Translations under genes and position numbers: made by a program
Notes under the pieces: generated by a model
What the model was told of the DNA's origin: nothing
Databases searched by the model: none
The model's input: the letters and a program-made list of their open reading frames with translations, nothing else
Assembly (NCBI GenBank): GCA_022605425.2
Contig: JAKIMF020000005.1
Location: 654,501-718,500, forward strand
From: Hamiltosporidium tvaerminnensis
Taxonomy: Eukaryota; Microsporidia; Dubosqiidae
DNA: 64,000 nt
Reading direction: 5' to 3'
Shown here: positions 56,351 to 64,000 of the stretch, piece after piece
Numbering within the stretch: the stretch's first letter is position 1
Layout of the letters: each line of letters opens with the position of its first letter

Positions 56351-56980
56351 GTAGCATATGTTATATTGTTTTCATGACATTGACGCATTTCTAGGTTTAA
56401 AATGGATAATTAATCACTCTCTAATGTTTCATCGGTATCTACTATCATACATATTCACAAGGTTTTTCTAATAAAAAATGTGATGAGTTCCCTTAATGTA
56501 CGAGGTCGTTATCCGGAGTTTGTTCATCCCCGTTGCTTATACTTTGACCGTATGTTAAAACTTCCATTAGGCATCACCGAGACCAGCAGCATTCCAACTT
56601 ACTCCACATTTTTCGACCCGAACAGAATTTCTACCAAAATATTTATTGGTGATTTACAATTATGTTCACCTAAACATTGAAATATCCTACCAACACGTAT
56701 AACCTGCTACCTAGCATTTCTGGCTTTTAAAATGATGCTTTTTTGTCTTCTTCGGACGCATAGTCTACTAACTCGAGTGAAAAATGTTAGGCTTCTATGA
56801 TTCTGACTGAAAATTGATCACGAATTCAATTTGTTTAGAATTTGGTAACATAGGAAACCAAAATTATTTTCGTGGAAAATTCCTCAAAGTTTTGTAGACT
56901 TTCTTGTGTATACTTATGCTTTGAACAACCGAAAATCTCAACAATGATTTTTACATCAATTTTATACTTTTTGCCGGTGG
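56350..56980 (-). repeat. Dispersed repeat Y, diverged minus copy
   Basis: Begins with the Y end block in reverse (tgttatattgttttcatgac) and continues in order through catcggta, gcattccaacttactccaca, aacctgctacctagcatttc and cttctatgattctgac-type blocks. It ends near gaacaaccgaaaatctcaac. It is more diverged than the copies at 54.6 and 60.3 kb. The 66-codon frame at 56480-56680 is not shared with them. Confidence 0.65.
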
Positions 56981-57192
56981 ATAGGTTTTAGTGTTGATGC
57001 GCTCTCAACGATTAAATTTGAAATAAAGACATTTAATATAAACTATTGCTCTCTTTTAATGAAATCCATGTAATTCTTAAATAAAATAATTTATTCTTTT
57101 GTAAATTTTATTGCTCAAATATAAAAATATTGTTGATTCATATCATTTATTTTTTTGAAAAAGAAATAAATATTTTGTTTCAAAATTTATGC

Positions 57193-58500
57193 ATGAAAAA
57201 AGAATTTTTCGAACTGCAGAAGAAATTAGAAGAAAATAATATTCCGGAATGTCCCACTTTCATTCCAAAAGAGTTACGTTGTGAAAATATAAAGAACCAA
57301 TATGAAAACCTCTATAAATCTGTTCTCTATAATGTTTCAAAGAACCATTCAAATTTTCCGGTTCTATCTGATTATATTGGTATTGGTGTACCAGCAGATT
57401 TAGAAAAAATATCTTCTTTATTGACAGAAAAGGAAATAAGTGGTGACTTTTTTACAGATAAATTATGTTCGTGTCAAAATCAAATAAACAATAAGAAATT
57501 TACCAATAACGAATTTAAGAAAGCAAATAATCAAAATATAGAAAATACAGATTTTTCAACTAACAATTCGGTACAAAATAAGAAATTAAAAGAAACAAAT
57601 TCAAAAGAAAATACACAAGATCAAGCTATTTATGACAGAATTAGAAGTGAAATATTAGAAGGAACTGTAAGTATTAAATGGGAGGATATTATAGGATTAG
57701 AAAGTGTTAAAAAAACAATAAATGAAATTGTGGTATGGCCAATGATTCGCCCTGATATTTTTAAAGGATTAAGAGAACCTCCTAAGGGAATGCTACTTTT
57801 TGGACCGCCAGGTAATGGAAAAACCATGATAGGAAAATGTATAGCCAGTCAGTGTAAAGCCACATTCTTTTCTATAAGTGCATCTTCACTCACATCTAAA
57901 TGGGTAGGTGAAGGTGAAAAAATGGTTAGAGCATTGTTTTCTTTGGCAAGAGAACTTCAACCTTCTGTAATTTTTATTGATGAAATTGATTCTTTATTGT
58001 CTCAAAGAAGTGAAAACGAAAATGAAGGTACTCGAAGAATTAAAACAGAATTTTTGGTGCAATTCGATGGTGTGTCTACTTTATCAACAGATAAAATATT
58101 AGTTATTGGCGCAACCAATCGACCCCAAGAAATAGACGAAGCAGCAAGACGAAGACTCGTAAAAAGAATTTATGTTCCGTTACCAGAAAACGAAGCAAGA
58201 AAAAATTTAATAAGAAATCTTATAAAAGAATTTACCAATCTAATAACTGAAGATGAACTTGAAGAAATTTCAAAATTAACTGATGGTTATTCCGGTTCTG
58301 ATTTATACAATCTTTGTAGAGAAGCAGCAATGGAACCTTTACGTGAAATTGAAGATATTTTAAAGGTTTCTAATGATTCTACGAGACCAATAGTTTTTAA
58401 TGATTTTTTAAAAGCCAGTAATCAAATTAGAAAAAGCGTTAATAAGAGTGATTTAGCAGAATATATAAAATGGGATTCAATATTTGGCTCGAAATCATAA
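57193..58500 (+). CDS. FIGNL1: Fidgetin-like AAA ATPase (FIGNL1 type)
   Basis: The first ATG of the frame is at 57193, giving 435 residues. The open frame continues upstream to 57130 but without an ATG. The C-terminal 270 residues form one AAA module of the meiotic/fidgetin clade: [14 protein letters not shown], Walker [32 protein letters not shown], Walker [34 protein letters not shown] (sensor 1 and arginine finger region), [16 protein letters not shown] (sensor 2), and a Vps4-type C-terminal helix. The [20 protein letters not shown] segment and [10 protein letters not shown] are typical of FIGNL1, which in other eukaryotes remodels RAD51 filaments or severs microtubules as a hexamer. All catalytic residues are present. 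The N-terminal 165 residues are short, Asn/Lys-rich and lack recognisable domains, versus several hundred residues in animal FIGNL1. Fidgetin or spastin are the alternatives but fit less well. Confidence 0.9.
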   Translation: MKKEFFELQKKLEENNIPECPTFIPKELRCENIKNQYENLYKSVLYNVSKNHSNFPVLSDYIGIGVPADLEKISSLLTEKEISGDFFTDKLCSCQNQINNKKFTNNEFKKANNQNIENTDFSTNNSVQNKKLKETNSKENTQDQAIYDRIRSEILEGTVSIKWEDIIGLESVKKTINEIVVWPMIRPDIFKGLREPPKGMLLFGPPGNGKTMIGKCIASQCKATFFSISASSLTSKWVGEGEKMVRALFSLARELQPSVIFIDEIDSLLSQRSENENEGTRRIKTEFLVQFDGVSTLSTDKILVIGATNRPQEIDEAARRRLVKRIYVPLPENEARKNLIRNLIKEFTNLITEDELEEISKLTDGYSGSDLYNLCREAAMEPLREIEDILKVSNDSTRPIVFNDFLKASNQIRKSVNKSDLAEYIKWDSIFGSKS

Positions 58501-58570
58501 TTTTAAATTTAAAATAAATTTATTTTAAAAAGGCAGTATTTTTTTTAGATTTGAGGTGTTTAATTTAAAA

Positions 58571-58741
58571 TTTATACCGAAATTGAATTATTAGAAAAGT
58601 TTTATATTTATTTATAATTTACAAGGAAATTAATAATTATTAAATTAATAATTATTTACAGTTTATACCGAAATTGAATTATTAGAAAAGTTTTATATTT
58701 ACTTATAACTTACAAGGAAATTAATAATTATTAAATTAAAT
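58571..58741 (+). repeat. Direct duplication of about 80 bp downstream of the AAA ATPase
   Basis: The block from tttataccgaaattgaatta to ttaataattattaaattaa occurs at 58571-58650 and again at 58662-58741, offset 91 bp, with very few differences. It lies just after the ATPase stop and could be part of its 3' region. Confidence 0.85.
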
Positions 58742-59293
58742 TTTATTTCTTAATTTGTCTTTTACTCATTAGTGTTTTCCTTTTTAAAATATGCTTTGTT
58801 TAACACGTATTTTTATTGAAATATTTCTATATGAAAAGTAGAGATAATATTATTGAACAATAATAAGTACTTGATTTTCATATATAAAAGTTCGAATTTA
58901 AATATATTTTCAACTGAGAATAACTAATTATACACGTAAAACAACGTTTAAAAGTTTTATCTTTATTATAAATCTAACATAAGTATAATAAGATTTGTGA
59001 AAGACAAGGTGTAATATAATAAAATACCTAACTGCACCTTAAAAATATACAGTAAACACATGAAAAAATTTTTAAATTATTTAAAAAATAAGTAAATCTA
59101 ATAAAATAATATCAATGATGGAAGTAAAGAAAATAAACTATAAAGAACATAAATTAAAACTAAAAAAATATATTAAATTGTAATTGAAAAATGAATTCTA
59201 AAATAAATCGATATTCACTATAAAAAATTCTTAGAAATAATTAGTTGTAATATTTTTTGAGTAACAGAATATATAATCTTTGATTTTTTTATA
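58742..59293. other. AT-rich spacer
   Basis: No gene or repeat recognised. Confidence 0.4.
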
Positions 59294-59515
59294 TTAGTTT
59301 TATACTATGAAGTTAAGTTTAGAAATAAAGTTGGTTTTATACTATGGAGTATAGTTTAGAAATAAAGTTGGTTTTATACTATGGAGTTAAGTTTAGAAAT
59401 AAAGTTGGTTTTATACTATGAAGTTAAGTTTAGAAATAAAGTTGGTTTTATACTATGGAGTTAAGTTTAGAAAAATAGTTGGTATTATACTGTGAAGTTA
59501 AGTTTAGAAAATTGT
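59294..59515 (+). repeat. 37-bp minisatellite, six units
   Basis: Units start at 59294, 59331, 59368, 59405, 59442 and 59479, each close to ttggttttatactatggagt followed by taagtttagaaataaag. The first and last units are the most diverged and the middle four nearly identical, the usual pattern of arrays that homogenise internally. Confidence 0.92.
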
Positions 59516-60240
59516 TAAATCAAAAAATATGTTTTTAAGCTTTTTTTAGGCAATCTACTCTTTGTATGTAAACTACCAAGTTTGTTCGTAAATTAATTAT
59601 TTTTAATATAATTCTTGCACAAATTATTTTTAAATTGATTTTAATTTTAATGCATAATTAAGATCAAATACTGGTTTTTCTATAATGAGAGTTAAAATAA
59701 TTTCGATTGTTTATTTTTCTTGTCTGAATTCATGTCAAACTTGTGAGAAAGTTTATTTCAAGAAAAAATCAATTAATATACATATAAATACCTTGTCTAT
59801 TATCTTGTGTGGTAAATAAGTTTTTTTAAAAATAAATATAAACTTAATCCTAAAATATTATAAAAAAAACTTTAAAGTTGCTATAAAAAAGTAAAATCGG
59901 TGTAAGCGATTATTATTGAATTGAATATTGAAAAAAGAGGAAATAGTAATAATTAAGAACCATTTTATAGTGCAATTACTATTTTTGTTCATTTAACAAA
60001 CTGAATGAGTAACATTTTATTGATCCTGACATTTTAAATTAAATTTTAAAAATATAAAAATTTTTAAGTCTATTTAATAATTATCAGCATAAATAGAATA
60101 GAAATAACTGAAAAGTTACATTAAGCTTTTTTCTTAATTTCATAATTTTTAATAAAATGTTTGATAAAGAAATTAATGGTAGTTTATAGCACCAAAAAAC
60201 TTGTCTCTTATTAACAAAAAAAATAACTTTATTTAAAAAT
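59516..60240. other. AT-rich spacer
   Basis: No gene or repeat recognised. Confidence 0.4.
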
Positions 60241-60249
60241 AGTACATTT

Positions 60250-60945
60250 TTTTAGAACAGTGGAAAGTGTTATATTTTTTTTCATGACATTAACTTAGGG
60301 TAGGTTTAACGTAAATAACTGCTACCCCAACACTCCATCGGTAACCCCTGCGATACCTACGTCCCAAAGCCTTTTACCTACGAGGTGTGTAGAACCTAAT
60401 TAATAGACGAGGCATTTGCCCGATGTTTGTAAATTTCTGTAGCATAAAGTGTGATTGAAGCCCTCTGGGCTTCCTAAAGAACATGCAGTATTCCCACTTA
60501 CTCTACACTTTGTGAACCCTTTAAATTTTTAGCTAATATATATTTAAGACTTAGATGAGGTCCACATAGACAGTGCAATATCACACCACAGGTATGACCT
60601 TCTACTTAGCTCTCCCAGCTTTTAATGTTTTTTATTTTTATATCTCCCAGTTGCTAGTCTTCTAACCTGAGTGAGCAAGGCTATGTTTCCATGTTTTTCT
60701 TGGCAATTACCTACATGTTCAGCTGCAGTCTGCTATCTAGTTACATAAAAAACTACAAATAAATTTTTAGAAAAAGTTTCGCTATTTCTTAGATCTCTCT
60801 CCTAATAGCAACTTCCATGGAACAACCGAAGATATAGTGTGGTTTTATTCCCACCAAAAATACAAACAATGATCTTCACTGCAATTTTAGTTACTCATTA
60901 AATGCAGAGAGTTTTTTGTGTGATTATTCTTCCTCCGCGATATAT
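60250..60945 (-). repeat. Dispersed repeat Y, well-preserved minus copy
   Basis: Reverse-complement partner of the plus copy at 54.6-55.3 kb, matching block by block with frequent small indels. The outer edge on the high-coordinate side (gagttttttgtgtgattatt) matches the plus copy's ggataaccacataaaaaact region, which fixes the repeat's 5' limit near 54610 and 60945. Confidence 0.75.
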
Positions 60946-61325
60946 TCATTGAAAATAAATATTTTAATTTAATACCAAGAAAAACTGAACGAAATGATGA
61001 GCTTTTATAACGTAAAATTACGAAAACGATGTGAAATACTATTGCACCTTGATTTTGAGTTATAAATCTTACCATTGTAAAAGCTTGATCTAGAAAGGCT
61101 TATATATTTATTTGCATTTGATTTTTTGAATAAATAAATAGGCTTAAGAAGTATAAAATATATATTTTTTGATATTGGGATTTCTGAATAGTAAAGATAG
61201 AACGATGTTAAAATTATTGTATAGTTTTTTACTTATTGAATTCAAAATATTTTTTAGGTAATATCCTTATAATTATTATATTTTAGCTTTTTTTAGTAAT
61301 CAACGTATATTTCTAAAAAATGTGT
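60946..61325. other. AT-rich spacer
   Basis: No gene or repeat recognised. Confidence 0.35.
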
Positions 61326-61334
61326 AAAATCGAG

Positions 61335-61978
61335 TAGATGGGTACCTCTTTGAGAGTATAAACTCTTTTAAATACCTAGATGTGCTTCTGATGAATAATA
61401 ATGCAAACAGTGTGGAGATAATAGAGAGAGTTCAAGCTGGAAATAATGCATATTTTGGCTTACAAAAAATCCTAAATCACGACTTTTAATCAGGAGGAGC
61501 ACTATAAAAATTCAAAGAATTGGTCTTAAACCTATAGTCATGTACCGCTGTAAAACCGCAAAATTGAAAAGACGTAATGAAGCAATACTGAGCATATGGG
61601 AACGAAGGATTTTAGAAGAATATACAAACCCATAAAAAAAACTAGCAAGGAAAGTGGTGAATTCTTTTAACCGTCGAGCGCAAACATGCATACTGAAATA
61701 GATGATTGTTAAAAGATGTTAAAAGAATCTGAATCCGATGACCGATTCATCTTGAACTAATGCCAGAAAGCAGAGCTTTGAAAAGAGTCTATATGTTTAA
61801 TCTAAAAGGTCGATGACTTATTGGTAACCCTAAATATAGATGGATATATGCTCAAAAATGATCTTGGTAACCTTGTTATAGACGAATGGAAAAGAACTGC
61901 GCTTGTTAAGGACTAATGGAAGTAAATAGTAAAATATCCATGGACCGCAATGCCATTGAGTAAGTAAGTAAGTAAAAT
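61335..61978 (+). mobile_element. Relic of an arthropod-like LINE (RTE/Jockey-type endonuclease-RT) with a TAAG tail
   Basis: Two reading frames, offset by an indel near 61485, together give the typical end of a LINE reverse transcriptase. NSFKYLDVLLM, then VEIIERVQAGNNAYFGLQKI (61410-61470), correspond to the widespread VxxFKYLGxxI ... EIxxRIxAGNxAYFxL pattern. The second frame, from 61490, gives IKIQRIGLKPIVMYRCKTA, then EAILSIWERRILEEY, matching the TKLxLYKTLIxPVxxYGxETW ... LxxFERKILRxI pattern. The 3' part keeps a WKRT/DEWRK-like region near 61890 and ends in gtaagtaagtaagtaa (61957-61972), a microsatellite tail typical of such elements. It is unrelated to the R2/R4-like LINE. Stops occur throughout. 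Confidence 0.75.
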
Positions 61979-62581
61979 AAATATACAAAGATTGCAATAA
62001 AGTTCAAATTTAAGAAATTTTTAATTTTAATATATATATAAATTAAAGCTAAAAAATCATTCGGGATAAAACAAAAACTACATCCAGAAAATCTAAAATC
62101 TTGTTAGATTAAAAAAATTAGAAAATGAAAAATTATGATTTATATATGTTGCACCTAAATATATAGAAAACTATGGTTTTCTTAGTCGCTATATAATGGT
62201 ATATTATACCGTTGAAATTATATTTGGTTTTACAAATCGATTCGACTTTATCAAATCCTTCGTTCAAAAATTATGGATTTAATGAGAAAACCTAAATAAT
62301 AAGGTCAGAGTCAAAACAAGCTGTAATAAAAAAATTATAAAAATCTTCCTTGGACAGTAAAATATATTAAAAAAAATAAATTAATGAAAAAATCATATCT
62401 GATATGCGAAGAACGAAAACAATTATAGTCAAAAAGCAAATCTTGATCTTTCCAAAATCATACAAAAACAATTAAATTCTATAAACCTGCTGATTAATCT
62501 AATTTTAGAAATTTAAAAATATTTTTAGACTCATATAAATACACTTCTAAATAAAATAAAAAATAATTTATTATTAATAAG
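61979..62581. other. AT-rich spacer
   Basis: No gene or repeat recognised. It separates the LINE relic from the 3' end of the last gene. Confidence 0.4.
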
Positions 62582-64000
62582 TTATAAAACTTCCTTTTTA
62601 TACATTTTTGTAAGTTTTTCGCAAATTTTATTCGAAAAAAAAGCAAAAATATCTGACATCATTGTCTTATCGTTTTTTATTTCTTCAATTACACATAAAG
62701 ATTTTGCCAAAACACTTTTATCTATTTCGTCATATTTTATTAAATATTTGAATATCTGTTCATACCATTTTCTTTTTGAAGCATATTTCAATGCCATAAA
62801 TATATCATTTTCAGAAATATAAAAATTATTTTTTAGATTAAAAATTACTGAAATAAACCAAAAAGGCTGTTTTTTTAGCATTTCACAACTTACAAATCTA
62901 TTTCTTATATTTTCATAATTTTTTATACAATAATCAATGAATTTAGAATCATCTACGATGTAATCACATTTAAGATCATTAATTATATTAAATACTTCAT
63001 CATATCCTCCTATATTCAAATAATAATTGATATAATATTTATACACAATATTTATATCTATTTTATTACGTGAACATAAAGAAATAAAAAAATAAAAATT
63101 TATCAGATTGACTTCAACAATCTTTAAATAATTTTCAAAATATTTTAAAAAATTTTTGGTAAAAGAAAGATATTCTAAACTTAATTTCCAATCAATTGAA
63201 AATAGAAAATTACCAATGAATTCAAAAGAATAAAAAATATTGAAAATATTTTCAGGAAGCATCGGACATACAAAAAACAATACAAGTCTTAGCCATCCAT
63301 CTAACCTATAAAGAAGTTTGTCAAAGTCTCGTTTAAGAATTAAAATATAATCTGAATCATTGTCATCTATGAGATGATTCATGTCTTCGTATTTAGAAAT
63401 AAATTTTCCGTTTTTTCTTTCAACAAAAAACAATTTATAGCAAAGTTTTTCAATAGAAGTGATATTTTCTGTATTTAAATTTCCAAATAATATATCTTTT
63501 AGATTGTTTGGTATGTTTTTTTCATATTTTGTTTTCCATTTATCCATCATTTCTGTATATTCATCAGTTTTTATTCCAAAACTACAAAACCTTTCTATTT
63601 CAAAAAATGATTCTATAACTGGTTTTATATCCGGATATTTAGAAATTATTTGTGTAAAATAACCTCTTATGGCCATTTTTCTATAATTATTATTTTCAAC
63701 AAAAAAATTTACAGACAACCATTCACTAAGTTTTAAAGGATATGGAATATTTTCATCTAAAGTAAGATGTATCAGACATAAATATGAATGATATTTTTGT
63801 AATTTTCGTTTAAAACTTTGATCATCTGTATTATAATGAGAGAGTAATAAATATTTTAGATTTTGAATCAAAATATTTTTCTTAAAGGAACTAAAATCGT
63901 AAAAATCTTTCGCTTTCCTTTCATTATTGAAATAATCGATTTTTTTATTGTCATTTTTTGATTTTACAACGTTTATTTCTTCGTTATTAGAATTATACGA
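62582..64000 (-). CDS. Helical protein, possibly a Nup85-like nucleoporin; 5' end outside the window
   Basis: The frame is open from the stop at 62582 to the last base of the window (472 residues visible). No ATG occurs in the first 60 codons seen that looks like a start, so the gene begins beyond 64000. The protein is almost wholly alpha-helical and rich in Phe, Tyr, Asn and Lys. The segment DKWKTKYEKNIPNNLKDILFGNL followed by SIEKLCYKLFFVE resembles the W-x2-W/L-L-x2-I-L-x-G-x3 ... E-x4-W-Y-E-x-L pattern of Nup85 family proteins, and the later helices could form an ACE1-type stack. This is a weak, pattern-level resemblance: I would not rely on it. Other alpha-solenoid proteins (vesicle coat or proteasome lid subunits) remain possible. 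Codon use and composition are like those of the other host genes. Confidence 0.55.
   Translation of the reverse strand, partial: SYNSNNEEINVVKSKNDNKKIDYFNNERKAKDFYDFSSFKKNILIQNLKYLLLSHYNTDDQSFKRKLQKYHSYLCLIHLTLDENIPYPLKLSEWLSVNFFVENNNYRKMAIRGYFTQIISKYPDIKPVIESFFEIERFCSFGIKTDEYTEMMDKWKTKYEKNIPNNLKDILFGNLNTENITSIEKLCYKLFFVERKNGKFISKYEDMNHLIDDNDSDYILILKRDFDKLLYRLDGWLRLVLFFVCPMLPENIFNIFYSFEFIGNFLFSIDWKLSLEYLSFTKNFLKYFENYLKIVEVNLINFYFFISLCSRNKIDINIVYKYYINYYLNIGGYDEVFNIINDLKCDYIVDDSKFIDYCIKNYENIRNRFVSCEMLKKQPFWFISVIFNLKNNFYISENDIFMALKYASKRKWYEQIFKYLIKYDEIDKSVLAKSLCVIEEIKNDKTMMSDIFAFFSNKICEKLTKMYKKEVL

Noticed and set aside
59294-59515. CRISPR-like array
   Set aside because: The repeats are directly tandem without spacers, so it is a minisatellite; no array of spaced repeats occurs in the window.

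Overview
The window is a gene-poor, strongly AT-rich stretch of a eukaryotic genome that I read as a microsporidian with an expanded, repeat-laden genome (a Hamiltosporidium- or Edhazardia-like type; the genus is a guess). Reasons: intronless genes, a very divergent histone H2B with a C-rich motif directly before its ATG (the CCC-type start signal known from microsporidia), a family of secreted leucine-rich-repeat-like proteins, a shortened fidgetin-like AAA ATPase, and many non-LTR retrotransposon copies. Fewer than ten cellular genes are visible in 64 kb.

Layout. 0.8-1.1 kb: remnant of dispersed repeat Y. 2.2-4.5 kb: LRR-like family gene broken by one stop codon. 4.9-7.6 kb: a GC-richer LINE-tail-like patch, two consecutive degraded retrotransposon relics and a Y fragment. 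10.4-15.5 kb: a tiny retrotransposon stub, histone H2B, and a full-length retrotransposon with an intact 1253-residue ORF and 15-bp target-site duplications. 15.7-18.4 kb: a degenerate Ski2-like helicase homologue whose 3' end is frameshifted inside a 63-bp tandem repeat. 18.6-19.4 and 23-24.3 kb: retrotransposon relics on either side of a secreted LRR protein gene (20.2-22.7 kb). 25.5-27.3 kb: repeat X carrying two nested insertions (a truncated LINE copy and a 190-bp SINE-like element), each with its own target-site duplication. 28.5-30.8 and 38.4-40.8 kb: two intact LRR-like family genes separated by about 7.6 kb with almost no signal. 43.4-50 kb: LINE relic, second X copy, another LINE relic, then a nearly complete LINE copy broken by several indels and stops. 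51.3-53.6 kb: a divergent LRR-like family member. 54.6-62 kb: three Y copies, the FIGNL1-like ATPase, a 37-bp minisatellite and a relic of an arthropod-like LINE with a TAAG tail. 62.6 kb to the end: a partial helical-protein gene running off the window.

How it fits together. The core genes (H2B, AAA ATPase, possible nucleoporin) are scattered islands. The LRR-like proteins form the main lineage-specific family: signal peptide, a conserved alpha-helical N-terminal block, C-terminal LRR-like strands. They are probably exported, but function is not shown by sequence. The rest is shaped by one R2/R4-type LINE family, present from near-identical to heavily decayed copies, and by small elements that may borrow its machinery.
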